Shown: positions 53,784-62,800, counted from the stretch's first letter. The stretch is 64,000 nucleotides of DNA from Myxococcales bacterium (GCA_947473045.1 CANJCO010000018.1:23063-87062); one strand, 5' to 3'. Numbers and translations: made by a program. Notes: a model not told the origin generated them from the letters alone.

Positions 53784-56048
53784 TCAGTTCGGCTGAGGGC
53801 TCGCGCAGCGGGCGTTGACGCAGCGGACGCCCTGAGCGCCGCCGCAGCAGTCGGCGTCGCTGCCGCATTTTTCGAAGACCTGCGCGCACCCGACAGGCGC
53901 GTTCGCGCACACGCTGCCGCCGTCGACCGTGCGGCAGTAGCCGCCGCAGCAGGCGTCGCCCGACGCGCACGCGCTGCCGTCGGCCTGGCACGGATCGGGC
54001 GCCCAGAACCCGTGCATGTTGGCGTGCATCAGGTTCTGGCCGGGCAGATAAAAAGCGGGATGGCTCGGGTCCTTACCGGGCGTGACCTTCGAGTCGAGCG
54101 CAGCGACCCAGAGCTTGGCGGAGCACGGCTCGACGTTGTCGGCGCGGGCGAACGGATCGCCGGTGATCACGTTTCCGTAGAGGCGCCGCGAGATGAACAC
54201 GACCCACGAATACCCGCCGACCGAAATGGGAACGACCGTCGGTTTGTAGGAGAGCGTCTCATCGCTGGGGTGCGACCCGCTCCTCGGCAGGTAGGGCACT
54301 CCCCCTTTCAAGCCGTCAAGCGCGTCGAGCCTCGAGGCCGTGGGCGCAGTCTGCGGGTTCTTGGGCACGTCGACCCACCACAGCTCGGCAGGTGGCTTCG
54401 AGAACGTGCCGCAGCCTGTTCCCGTGCAGAGGTTCGTGTCGAACGCCATGTGAAAGACGACGCCATCGCCCGCGGGGAGGAACGCAGGCCACCCTGGGAC
54501 GTTCGTCTTATCGTTGTAGAGCGCACGCAAATTCGAGAACGCATACGGCGGCGAGCCGCACGCGCTGCCCCCGTCTGCGGAGCCACACGAAAAGTCCATG
54601 ACGGCGAGGGTGTGGCCGTTGCCCGGAGCGACGCCGCCGGTCGTCTGACCCTCCCAGAAGTTGAACGCCAGCCGCTTGCCGTCGGGCGAGAATGCGGGAG
54701 TCACCGCGGTGGTCACCGCGCCCGTCCAGCCGGTGGTCGGGATGGTCGTCCCGTCGGCGCGCCGGAAGAGGTTCGAGTCTCCCGCGTAGCTGTCGTCGTC
54801 CTTCGGGATGACGTTCGACACGCCGAGCGTGTAGTGCGAGCTCGCCATGGCGAACGTGCCGTCGGGATAAGGCGCGGAGAAGGTGAACTTGAACGCGTTC
54901 GGCGTGTTGTCGGGCGCATTTCCCGAGTACGTGGCGATCGTCTGCCCGTTGTTGCGGAGGTCGGAGGCGGCCTGATCGCTCGTGTTGCCGATGGTCGAAA
55001 AGAGCGTCGAGCCGTCGGCTGAGACTTCGTGACACGCGCGGCATGAGGTGTCGCCGGTCGCGTAGGTGGGCGCGCCCGATCCGGGCTTGATGGCCATCTC
55101 GGCGCCGAACCTGGGGTTCGTGTTGCTGTATTCCGTGTAGTAAATGGTGCCCTTGAGCGAGCCCGGCGCGACCTTCCAGTTTTCAGCGATGGGGCCGATC
55201 GACTTGCCGCCTTCGGCGACCGTGATCTCGACGTGCAGCGGATCGCCTGCGTTGCCGTAGGTGGCCGCCTTCCACGCCGCTTCGTCGATGGGCTGATGAA
55301 CGAGGCTGCTGCCCGAATAGAAGCCCTCGAACTCGTAGTTCGTCTGCCGAAGATGAATGTAGACTGCACTGACCGCGTGCGTGGTCTGCCACTGGAGCAG
55401 CGGCGGCAACAGCCCGCGCGGCCACAGGGTCGCGTCGTAGGGATAGAGCCACCCGAGCTCGCTCGCCGACGCTGGCGCCGATCCGGGAGCGCGGAGCGCC
55501 GCCTGTGTGGGGGCGTCTACCGGACCGCCGAGGCCTTCGCCCCCAACGCCGCCACAGCCTCCCGCGCCGGGGCTCACGCACGGCGCGCCGCCGTTCTGAA
55601 CGACCCGCAGGTTGACGCTGACCTTCGTCGTGGCGGTGAGGCTTCCGAACGTCGCGGTGACCGTGCCCGTGCCGCCGACCGTACCGCTCGCCGTAAGCAC
55701 CCCGGTGGCGGCGACGAGCGCGCCCAGCTCGCCGCGATCGAGCGACCACGAGGCGGCCACGGGCGTTGCGCTCTGGCTGGCGACGAAGGTCACCGGCTTG
55801 GTGGTCAGGACGCCGTCGACGATCGAGACGTCGATGGTCGCGTTCGCCGGGGAGATCGCGAGCTGCGACTGACCGCCCTCGCCGAAGGCCTCGGCGTCGT
55901 CGGGCGGCGTCACCGCGGCGTCGACACCGGCATCGCTGGCGGCCACGGGAGCCGTCTCCCCCGAGCATCCGCCGCCCCACGCGGCGACCCCGCCCGCGAT
56001 CGCGACAGCCCCAAGCAACGCACCGCCACGACCCCGAAAACCGCGCAT
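53784..56048 (-). CDS. Large lipoprotein with c-haem site and propeller-like core
   Basis: A 754-residue lipoprotein. The signal peptide is followed by a lipobox-like WGGGC and an Ala/Asp linker (AASDAGVDAAVTPPDDAE). Residues about 60-150 look like an Ig-like domain (NATIDVSIVDGVLTTKPVTFVA). A single CxxCH haem-binding site (CRACHEVSADG) sits near the centre. TolB/PD40-like blade segments follow (VTPAFSPDGKRLAFNFWEG; WPAFLPAGDGVVFHMAFDTN). The C-terminal 60 residues are Cys-rich (CASGDACCGGYCRTV; CGSDADCCGGAQGVRC). It is likely a surface or periplasmic protein with possible electron-transfer or haem-binding function. It is divergent from the lipoprotein at 56197, with about 150 bp of shared promoter region; GAGG precedes its start. 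Confidence 0.85.
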   Translation of the reverse strand: MRGFRGRGGALLGAVAIAGGVAAWGGGCSGETAPVAASDAGVDAAVTPPDDAEAFGEGGQSQLAISPANATIDVSIVDGVLTTKPVTFVASQSATPVAASWSLDRGELGALVAATGVLTASGTVGGTGTVTATFGSLTATTKVSVNLRVVQNGGAPCVSPGAGGCGGVGGEGLGGPVDAPTQAALRAPGSAPASASELGWLYPYDATLWPRGLLPPLLQWQTTHAVSAVYIHLRQTNYEFEGFYSGSSLVHQPIDEAAWKAATYGNAGDPLHVEITVAEGGKSIGPIAENWKVAPGSLKGTIYYTEYSNTNPRFGAEMAIKPGSGAPTYATGDTSCRACHEVSADGSTLFSTIGNTSDQAASDLRNNGQTIATYSGNAPDNTPNAFKFTFSAPYPDGTFAMASSHYTLGVSNVIPKDDDSYAGDSNLFRRADGTTIPTTGWTGAVTTAVTPAFSPDGKRLAFNFWEGQTTGGVAPGNGHTLAVMDFSCGSADGGSACGSPPYAFSNLRALYNDKTNVPGWPAFLPAGDGVVFHMAFDTNLCTGTGCGTFSKPPAELWWVDVPKNPQTAPTASRLDALDGLKGGVPYLPRSGSHPSDETLSYKPTVVPISVGGYSWVVFISRRLYGNVITGDPFARADNVEPCSAKLWVAALDSKVTPGKDPSHPAFYLPGQNLMHANMHGFWAPDPCQADGSACASGDACCGGYCRTVDGGSVCANAPVGCAQVFEKCGSDADCCGGAQGVRCVNARCASPQPN

Positions 56049-56178
56049 GTAAACCTCGACTTTCGCCGAGCGTAGCCGGGATCGGCGCTGGATGCGGCCG
56101 GGGACGACTCAGAAATCAGAAACCGCAAAAACCGGCCACGCAGGCGCTGCCGCCCCGCCGTTGCCGCGGTCGCCGACG

Positions 56179-56187
56179 TGATATCGT
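56179..56187 (+). promoter_or_regulatory. Extended -10 element of lipoprotein gene
   Basis: TGATATCGT (TGN-TANNNT) ends 9 nt before the ATG at 56197, with no Shine-Dalgarno between. Confidence 0.5.
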
Positions 56188-56196
56188 CGTGCTCTC

Positions 56197-57543
56197 ATGG
56201 TCCGCCGCTTCGCTCTCGCCGCGCTCGCTCTCGTCGCCACCGCGAAGCTCGTCGCGTGCGGCACCGACACGGTCGCGACGCCCGACGGTCAGGACGCCGG
56301 ACCGCCTCCCAACGCCGGCGACGGCGCAGTGTTCGACGACGACGCCGCCGCGTTCGACGACGACGCGGGCCCCCCCGAGCCTGCGGCGGGCGGCGGCATT
56401 TGGGAGCCCCGCACCAACACGCTCCACGACTACGGGTGCGCCGGGCTCGACTGGCAAATCATGAACCACTGGATCGTGATCGCGCACAAAGCGCCTGAAG
56501 TCGGCGATCGCGCACAAATCCAGCGCTGCGCCGATCGCTATGCGGGTTGGGTGACGCACGAAGCGGACGCGGCGAAGGTGTCGCGCGCGTCGATTTATGC
56601 CGCGCTCGAAGCCAGCGGCGCCTGCGATGCGAACGCGACGTACGCAGGGATCAAGCTCGCCGCCGGGCTCTGCGCGAAGTTGCGCCCGCAGCTCACCGCC
56701 GCGGACTGCGCCGCCCAGCTCCAGACCGACGCAGCGTTCGGCGTGAAGCTCACTGCGGACGCGCTCGCGAGCGCGAGCCTGCTGGCCAGGCATCGGCGCG
56801 ATCCGGTGCTGATGGGCGCGGCGCTCGCGCAAGGCACCGTCGCCTGCGGAGGCGCGGACCGCTGGAAGGTGAGCGCGCCTGCCGGGTGGCTCGACCGCTA
56901 CGCCCGCGCCTACAACACCTCGCGCGAGCTCCAGGAGGGCGAGGCCGCGCCCTGCGGCAAGCGCCTCGTCGCAACGTTTGCACTCTACACGGGCCTCGCC
57001 GACCCGGGCGCCGCGGGCGCGGCGGCCAGCAACGCGTGCTGGACGTATGAGCGCGTCTCGAAGGACAACCCCGAGTGGAAGTTGTGCAACTACGACGGCA
57101 CCGTGCACCACCCGGGCGGCAGCAAATGGGCCTATGACGACACCAACTCGAACCACAGCGCGGCGACAGAGTCGGCCCGCATCGCGGCGTGCCGCAGCGG
57201 CGTACCGGGACGCGGCTACATCGACATGACCAACCGCGGATCCGGGTGGGCTTCGGGCAGCGCAACAGGGGTGCGCGCGCACTTCGCCGAGCTGTATTCC
57301 AGCCAGTTCACGGTCGACGATCAGTTCGGAGCCTGGCTCGCGGACGGCAAGCCCGGGGGCGCGCCGATGCTGAATTTCGGCGAGCCGGTGGCGAGCGCGA
57401 AGGTCATCGGAGACGAGACGCTGCGCGTCTGCAAACAAGTGGCAAACGGCGGATTTCTAGGTGTCTACCTCTATCCACTCGCGCTCAGCGGGGCGCGCCT
57501 CGCCGCGTTCGTGAACGCGATGAACGCGTGCACGGCGCCTTGA
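56197..57543 (+). CDS. Putative lipoprotein of unknown function
   Basis: A 448-residue protein. The signal peptide ends with lipobox KLVAC, followed by an acidic linker with a short repeat (AAAFDDDAG). The globular part contains WEPRTNTLHDYGCAGLDWQIMNHWIVIAHKAP, about ten scattered cysteines, and a C-terminal region with NRGSGWASGSATGVRAHFAELYSSQF and GGFLGVYLYPL. I do not recognise a domain. Paired cysteines suggest disulfides in the periplasm or at the surface. It is divergent from the haem-containing lipoprotein gene and followed by a 185 bp gap with a GC-rich hairpin. Confidence 0.82.
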   Translation: MVRRFALAALALVATAKLVACGTDTVATPDGQDAGPPPNAGDGAVFDDDAAAFDDDAGPPEPAAGGGIWEPRTNTLHDYGCAGLDWQIMNHWIVIAHKAPEVGDRAQIQRCADRYAGWVTHEADAAKVSRASIYAALEASGACDANATYAGIKLAAGLCAKLRPQLTAADCAAQLQTDAAFGVKLTADALASASLLARHRRDPVLMGAALAQGTVACGGADRWKVSAPAGWLDRYARAYNTSRELQEGEAAPCGKRLVATFALYTGLADPGAAGAAASNACWTYERVSKDNPEWKLCNYDGTVHHPGGSKWAYDDTNSNHSAATESARIAACRSGVPGRGYIDMTNRGSGWASGSATGVRAHFAELYSSQFTVDDQFGAWLADGKPGGAPMLNFGEPVASAKVIGDETLRVCKQVANGGFLGVYLYPLALSGARLAAFVNAMNACTAP

Positions 57544-57598
57544 AGCTACGCGCCTGACATCGCGCCAGGCCGCGGAGCTGCGCGTCGGGTGGATTGAT

Positions 57599-57617
57599 GG
57601 CCCGGTCCCGCCGGGCC
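57599..57617 (+). terminator. GC hairpin after lipoprotein gene (possible terminator)
   Basis: Perfect 7 bp stem GGCCCGG/CCGGGCC with loop TCCCG, 55 bp after the stop at 57543. It has no T-tract, so intrinsic termination is uncertain. Confidence 0.3.
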
Positions 57618-57728
57618 TGTGCGATCGTCCTCGCCGATGAATTGCGATCGCAGCTTCGCGGGCCCGCCTTGTTCAACCATCGCCCGACCCGAACAGGCGC
57701 GGCGGATGCGCGCGCGGAATAGCGCGCG

Positions 57729-58760
57729 ATGATCACCCCGGACGCGCTCGCGCTCATCGGCAACACTCCCCTGCTCAAGCTCCGCGCCGCCTCCGAGCTC
57801 ACCGGGTGCACGATCGTCGCGAAGGCCGAGTTCATGAATCCCGGACAGTCGATTAAAGATCGGCCCGCCCGTCAGATGATCGTCAGCGCCGAGCAGCGCG
57901 GCGAGCTGCGGCCCGGAGGCGTGGTCGTCGAGAGCACCGCCGGCAACACGGGTATCGGCCTCGCGCTCGTGGCGCGCGCGCGCGGCTATCGCACGCTCAT
58001 CGTGATGCCGAATACGCAGAGTCAGGAGAAGAAAGACGCACTCCGCGCGCTCGGCGCGCAGGTCGTCGAGGTCGCGGCGGCGCCATTCGCCAATCCGAAC
58101 AACTACCAGCATGTCGGGAGGCGCCTCGCCGATGGGCTGCGAAAGACCGAGCCGCACGGCGTATTTTTCGCCGATCAATGGAACAACCCCGATAACCGCG
58201 CGGCGCACTACCTCTCCACGGGGCCCGAGATTTGGCAGCAGACCAGCGGCGCGCTGCACGGGTTCGTGTGCTCCGTCGGCACCGGCGGAACGCTCGCCGG
58301 GACTACCGCTTATCTGCGCGAGAAAAACCCGAATCTCATCGTCGGTATGGCCGACCCGCGCGGGGCTGCGATGGCGGCCTATTTCTCGACTGGAGCGGCC
58401 GTCGCGTCGGAGGGCGGCTCGATCACTGAGGGGATCGGCCTCGGGCGGGTCACGCCCATCATCGACGGCGTAAAAGTCGACCACGCTTACGTGATTGGCG
58501 ACGAAGAGGCGATCGCGATTGTCTTCGATCTAATGCGCAATGAAGGAATATGCGTCGGCGGTTCGTCAGGGATCAATGTCGCCGGAGCCATTCGCCTCGC
58601 GCGCGAGCTGGGTCCAGGGCACACGATCGTCACGATTCTTTGCGACACAGGAACGCGCTACACCTCGAAGCTCTTCAATCCCGACTTTCTCCGCAGCAAA
58701 GGGCTCACTGTGCCCGCGTGGCTCGAGCGCGGAGAGCCGATCGACATTCCCATCGCGTAG
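57729..58760 (+). CDS. cysK: Cysteine synthase (O-acetylserine sulfhydrylase family)
   Basis: A 343-residue fold-type II PLP enzyme. Signs: LIGNTPLLKL (N-terminus), PLP Lys 43 in MNPGQSIKDRPA (family usually SVKDR), STAGNTGIGLALVA for substrate carboxylate binding, VGTGGTLAGTTAYL for PLP phosphate, and a C-terminal SSGINVAGAIRLA. It replaces the acetyl group of O-acetylserine with sulfide to form cysteine. The FFADQWNNPDNRAAHYLSTGPEIW stretch is like CysK-related proteins that are slightly longer than E. coli CysK (323). It sits convergent to a sulfur transport/oxidation pair, supporting a sulfur role. Confidence 0.9.
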   Translation: MITPDALALIGNTPLLKLRAASELTGCTIVAKAEFMNPGQSIKDRPARQMIVSAEQRGELRPGGVVVESTAGNTGIGLALVARARGYRTLIVMPNTQSQEKKDALRALGAQVVEVAAAPFANPNNYQHVGRRLADGLRKTEPHGVFFADQWNNPDNRAAHYLSTGPEIWQQTSGALHGFVCSVGTGGTLAGTTAYLREKNPNLIVGMADPRGAAMAAYFSTGAAVASEGGSITEGIGLGRVTPIIDGVKVDHAYVIGDEEAIAIVFDLMRNEGICVGGSSGINVAGAIRLARELGPGHTIVTILCDTGTRYTSKLFNPDFLRSKGLTVPAWLERGEPIDIPIA

Positions 58761-59738
58761 CTAGTCGATGTGAACCCAGCCGGCGCGAATGACCATCAGC
58801 GAGCTCGTCGCCACCACAATCCACAGCGCCACGCCCTGCAGCAGGGGACGCGCACCGACCGCCTTGAGGCTTGCGCGCGACATGCCTGTTCCGATGAGAA
58901 ACAGCGTCGCGGTGAGGCCCGTTCGCCCCGCCGAAGACAGCCACGGATAGGCCGGCGCGAGCGCGCGCACGTACGTGTTCATCACGGCAGCTGCGAGGAA
59001 AAACAGGATGAACCACGGCCACGCAACCGACTTGAGCGAAGTGCGCGCCGCCGCGTCGCGTCGCTGGGAGTGCGCCCGCGCGGCCGCAGTGCCGAGCGTC
59101 AGCGGCACGATCCACAGGGCGCGCGCGAGCTTCACGGTCGTGGCGACGGTGAGCGCAGCAGCTCCGAATTTTGCGCCGGCTCCGACGACCGAGCTGGTGT
59201 CGTGAATGGCGAGCGCGGCCCACAGTCCGAACTGGGGCTCGGTCAATCCGAACGCGTGACCGATCGGCGGAAACACGATCAGCGCAACCGCATTAAGCAG
59301 AAATACGGTGCCGATCGACACCGACATCTCCTCGTCCGATGCAGCGACCGTGGGTCCCACAGCGGCGATCGCGCTCCCGCCGCAAATCGCAGTGCCGACT
59401 GAGATCAGGTAGGCCGCCTTGGCAGGCACGGCGAGCGCGCGCCCGAGCAGCGTGCCGAGCGTGAGCGCAAAGGCGATGCCGACGAGCGTGTAGACGAAGC
59501 CGGAGCGACCGGCGCGCAGGACCTCCTGCAGGTTCATGGCGAAGCCCAGCGCGACGACCGATACCTGGAGCAGGAGCTTCGCCGACTTTCGCGACGCCGC
59601 GGCGTACGGGTGCGTGACCAGCAGCCCAAACCCGACGCCCACGGCGAGGGCCAGCGGCGGCGAAGACCAAGGAGACGGAACGGTAACGAGAGCCAGCAGC
59701 GCGAGGAACGCGACGCGACGGAGCATGATCGATTGCAT
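58761..59738 (-). CDS. YeiH-family (UPF0324) membrane protein
   Basis: A 325-residue protein with about ten transmembrane helices. Family-like segments: LLLQVSVVALGFAMNLQEVLRAG, AYLISVGTAICGGSAIAAVGPTVAASDEEMSVSIGTVFLLN (the conserved GxAICGxSAIAA motif), and GLWAALAIHDTSSVVGAG. YeiH/UPF0324 proteins are putative sulfate or sulfite exporters, known in some bacteria to be controlled by sulfur-related regulators. Adjacent genes are a cysteine synthase (convergent; the genes abut without overlap) and a persulfide dioxygenase 21 bp upstream on the same strand, which agrees with sulfur-anion export. ATGs at 59738 and 59726 are both possible. Confidence 0.88.
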   Translation of the reverse strand: MQSIMLRRVAFLALLALVTVPSPWSSPPLALAVGVGFGLLVTHPYAAASRKSAKLLLQVSVVALGFAMNLQEVLRAGRSGFVYTLVGIAFALTLGTLLGRALAVPAKAAYLISVGTAICGGSAIAAVGPTVAASDEEMSVSIGTVFLLNAVALIVFPPIGHAFGLTEPQFGLWAALAIHDTSSVVGAGAKFGAAALTVATTVKLARALWIVPLTLGTAAARAHSQRRDAAARTSLKSVAWPWFILFFLAAAVMNTYVRALAPAYPWLSSAGRTGLTATLFLIGTGMSRASLKAVGARPLLQGVALWIVVATSSLMVIRAGWVHID

Positions 59739-59759
59739 GATTTTGCTGGAGCGCGCGGC

Positions 59760-60824
59760 CTAGCTCGGCAATCCGAGCTCGCGCCAGCGGACCATACCGC
59801 CCGCGAGGTTCGCGAAGCGAGCGTGACCTGCTTTGCCAAGGATGACGGTCGCCATCGCCGACCGCTTTCCGGTCTGACACACGACCACAACGGGCTTGTC
59901 GGTCTTCACCTCTGCCACGCGATCGCGGAGCTGTTCGAGCGGGATCAGCTGCGCCCCCGCGAGGTGACCGAGCTCGCCGTCGAACTCGGCCGCGCTGCGA
60001 ACGTCGAGCAGAGAGACGTCGTCGCGGCTGCGGGCGACCCAGTCGGGAGCGATCTCCTTCACGCCGGCGTAGGTCGTCACCACGGGACCCCAGTCTGAGA
60101 CCGGAGCGCGGTCGACGGCCTCGGGCTGACCCGCGCGCAGGTTCGCCGGCAAGGCGACGGCGAGCAGCTTTGGGTGGGGCAGGCCGAGGTTGTTCATGTA
60201 CCCGACGAAGTCCTCTTCGCGCGCGCCGCCGCCGATGCGCGGATTGTAGCGGCGTTCTTCGCCGATGGTGCTCGAAGTGCGTCCGTCATAGTCGTGTCCC
60301 GGATAGACCGCGCAGTCGTCGGGCAGCGAAAAGAGCTGCTCGCGAATCGACCGAAAGAGCTGGTTTGGGTCGCCCTGCTGAAAATCGGTGCGCCCCGCTC
60401 CGCGCACGAGCAGCGCGTCGCCGGTGAACACCCTCTGGTGGTCGGCGGTCACAAACGACAGGCATCCGCCGGTGTGCCCCGGTGTCGCGCGCACCTCGAG
60501 CGACTCACCGCCGAAGCGAACGACGTCGCCGGGAGTGAGTGGGAGATCGATATTGGTAGCTCCATATAACGGCGACAGTCCGATCTTGCTCCCAAGCGCC
60601 GACTTCATGAGCCATGCGCCTGTGACATGATCGGCGTGGCAGTGCGTGTCGAGGGTGCACAGCAAGTGGACGCCCAGCTCGCGAATCAGCGCCGCGTCAC
60701 GCGCGTGCTGCTCGAAGACGCTGTCGATGAGCACAGCCTCGCGCGTGGCCCCGTCGGCGAGCAGATAGGTGTAGGTGCTCGAACTCTGATCGAAGAGCTG
60801 CCTGAAGATCATGATGGGCCCCAT
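59760..60824 (-). CDS. Persulfide dioxygenase-rhodanese fusion
   Basis: A 354-residue fusion. Residues 1-230 are an ETHE1-like metallo-beta-lactamase fold: THCHADH (His 61, His 63, Asp 65, His 66), TPGHTGGC, FTGDALLVRGAGRTDFQ and YPGHDYDG; iron is expected. Residues 250-354 form a rhodanese domain with DVRSAAEFDGELGHLAGA and active-site Cys 316 in VVVVCQTGKRSA. Such fusions oxidise glutathione persulfide to sulfite and move sulfane sulfur to thiosulfate. The downstream YeiH gene would export the sulfite or sulfate formed, a plausible detoxification unit. TAAAAT (60852-60857, minus strand) may be the -10 of this operon. Confidence 0.94.
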   Translation of the reverse strand: MGPIMIFRQLFDQSSSTYTYLLADGATREAVLIDSVFEQHARDAALIRELGVHLLCTLDTHCHADHVTGAWLMKSALGSKIGLSPLYGATNIDLPLTPGDVVRFGGESLEVRATPGHTGGCLSFVTADHQRVFTGDALLVRGAGRTDFQQGDPNQLFRSIREQLFSLPDDCAVYPGHDYDGRTSSTIGEERRYNPRIGGGAREEDFVGYMNNLGLPHPKLLAVALPANLRAGQPEAVDRAPVSDWGPVVTTYAGVKEIAPDWVARSRDDVSLLDVRSAAEFDGELGHLAGAQLIPLEQLRDRVAEVKTDKPVVVVCQTGKRSAMATVILGKAGHARFANLAGGMVRWRELGLPS

Positions 60825-60926
60825 GGGTCGGTTGTGGCACGCGAGCGGGTCATTTTAGCGCGCCCGTCGTGAAGCGCCTGGCGCGGGCGTTTGCGGCCTG
60901 GCAGGGCGGTCGAAAAACGGCCTGCT

Positions 60927-61073
60927 AGCAGGCCGTTGAAGAACGGCCTGCTATCCTTTCATCTCGGGGAGGTATGCACCTCCCCGCCCCGAAAAACGCG
61001 GTTTTTCGGGGTCCCCACCCCACGCAATTGACTTCGCCAATTCCGAGCAGGGTGTTTTTCAACACCCTGCTAG
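60927..61073 (+). repeat. Structured intergenic repeat, copy C
   Basis: The best-preserved copy (147 bp). Stems: AGCAGGCCGTT/AACGGCCTGCT, loop GAAG (60927-60952, perfect 11 bp); CGGGGAGG/CCTCCCCG, loop TATGCA (60965-60986); CCCCGAAAAA/TTTTTCGGGG (60987-61011, perfect 10 bp); AATTGAC/GCCAATT (61026-61042, one mismatch); AGCAGGGTGTT/AACACCCTGCT (61046-61071, perfect 11 bp, GAAA loop on the minus strand). A further copy of the first arm at 60916-60926 makes a larger palindrome with it. The end supplies the TAG stop of the adjacent gene. Confidence 0.9.
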
Positions 61074-62581
61074 ACAAAGGCTGCAGTGAGGGCGGTGGCG
61101 AGGGGCGCCCAGTCGCCGTCGTCGACCGGATACCGCGTGGCGCGCGGCACCCCGATGGTCGCGAGCGCCGCCTCGTACGCCGTCGGCAGTTGCCTCGCGA
61201 TGAGGTTGCCCATATCCCAGAGCGTCTTGCCGCCGGCGAGGCAGTGCTTGAGGTAGTGAATGCGGACGCGCAGCTCGAGCAATTGCGCCGGGCGCAGGGC
61301 CGGGCTCCCCATGGCCAGCGCTTCGCTGATGGCGACCGGATCGAGGGTGGCCACCTTCGCGAGGAGCTCGGGCGACAGCGGCCGCTTGCACTGCGGCGCG
61401 AGCCCGTCGGATGCCCAGGCGATCTCCGAGGTATTGGGAAACGCGACCATCGAGTCCGGGAGCGCGAGCGCGTTGTCGATCCCGACCAGCGTGTCGCCGA
61501 CTTTGATGGCCTCCCAAAAGTCCATCTGGCCGACGATGTAGTTGAACAGTGCAAACTTGTGAGCGACGTCGTCGGTAACCCACGCCTGCGGCTCGCTGAG
61601 CTTCACTTCCGCGCCTTGCATGAAGGCAAACGCGGCGCCCTCTTTGCCCACGAAGGTGATGCGCTCGCACTTTGGCGCGTTCGCAAGCGCGACGCAGGAG
61701 AAGTGCATCCCGAGGATGCGGTCGAGTTTGAAGGCAGCCTCTTCGTTGATCGCGGTCGTACGGGCCACCAGGCCCAGTCGCTGGTGTCGGCGCTCGACGC
61801 TGCGCTTCTGGTCCTCTTCTGAGTCTGATTCGGCAAACAGTAGTGGCAACTGCATGCCGAGCGGCTCGAAGGGCTCGAAGTCGACGGGCTTAAAAACGCG
61901 AACTTCGCCCGGGGCGACCGTGATTTTGAATACCCCCGACGTGCTCTCTCCGAGTCGATGGAACCAGAGGTCGGGAAAACGCCACACGAGCGCATCGAGG
62001 TGTCGGTCGATCAGCGTCCCGGCCTTCGCTTGACGGTCAATGGCCTCAATGAGCGCATTGAGGTTCATCAGACTCTGCGAGCCCGGCTCACGAATGGCCC
62101 TGCCCACGACCTTCGAGGTTTCGGAGACATCCTCGAGGCGCAGCGTCCACAGCGCCTGTACGTGCCCGCGCAGCGTTCGATTGACGGGGTCGGAGGGTTG
62201 CGGCGGCGTGACGGTGACCGAATTGGCGACCCCCGCGAGCGTCTCCACGGCAGTGCGTTGGGCTGTGAGCAGGGCCAGGGACGCTTGATTGCGCGCCCCG
62301 AGCTCGTCCAGCTCGGCTTCGAAGGCTGTGACCGAGGCGAGCAGCGCGTCGCGCACGCGGACGGCGGCCGCGTTGCCGCTGAACATGTGCGAGAACATGC
62401 CGGGAGTGCGCTCGACCTTCGCCCGAAGCTTGTGGCCGAAGACGTTGAGGTCGCGCCTGAGCGTGTCGAAGTCGCCGGGGGAGGTTTTCGGGGCAGCGCG
62501 CAGCAAAGCAAACGTCTGCTCGAACTCAGCGATCTTGCTCTTCTCCTTCAGCTTGTCGATGCGCTCCTGATTCGATGGCAC
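61070..62581 (-). CDS. Protein of unknown function (503 aa)
   Basis: From the GTG at 62581 (GAGGAG 9 nt upstream) to a TAG at 61072-61070 that lies inside the repeat element. The N-terminal 200 residues are helical and partly coiled (NQERIDKLKEKSKIAEFEQTFALLRA; AFEAELDELGARNQASLALLTAQR). The second half is mixed alpha/beta: FPDLWFHRLGESTSGVFKITVAPGEVRVFKPVDFEPF, NEEAAFKLDRILGMHFSCVALA, ALFNYIVGQMDFWEAIKVGDTLVGIDNALALPDSM and a closing helical part. The DFWEAIKVGDTLVGIDNALALPDS stretch hints at a nucleotide- or phosphate-using fold such as phosphotransferases with D-x-N loops, but I would not assign one. No signal peptide is present. It is neighboured by purB upstream on the same strand. Confidence 0.78.
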   Translation of the reverse strand: MPSNQERIDKLKEKSKIAEFEQTFALLRAAPKTSPGDFDTLRRDLNVFGHKLRAKVERTPGMFSHMFSGNAAAVRVRDALLASVTAFEAELDELGARNQASLALLTAQRTAVETLAGVANSVTVTPPQPSDPVNRTLRGHVQALWTLRLEDVSETSKVVGRAIREPGSQSLMNLNALIEAIDRQAKAGTLIDRHLDALVWRFPDLWFHRLGESTSGVFKITVAPGEVRVFKPVDFEPFEPLGMQLPLLFAESDSEEDQKRSVERRHQRLGLVARTTAINEEAAFKLDRILGMHFSCVALANAPKCERITFVGKEGAAFAFMQGAEVKLSEPQAWVTDDVAHKFALFNYIVGQMDFWEAIKVGDTLVGIDNALALPDSMVAFPNTSEIAWASDGLAPQCKRPLSPELLAKVATLDPVAISEALAMGSPALRPAQLLELRVRIHYLKHCLAGGKTLWDMGNLIARQLPTAYEAALATIGVPRATRYPVDDGDWAPLATALTAAFV

Positions 62582-62800
62582 GTGCGTGGGCTCCTCAGGG
62601 CGCTCGGCGAACGGTGCATTCGCTGACCGCACAGAAGTAGTCCGACAGGCGGAACAAGGCGAAATAACTGCTTGTCCCAAGGCCCGGCGCACGCAGGCCG
62701 CCGCGGCTGGTCGCAGCGACAACGGCCGCGCGTCCGGCGCAACCGCTCAGCACGGGGAGGCCTCGGGTCGACCCGCAGGCCGACGACGCCCCCGCGCGTC

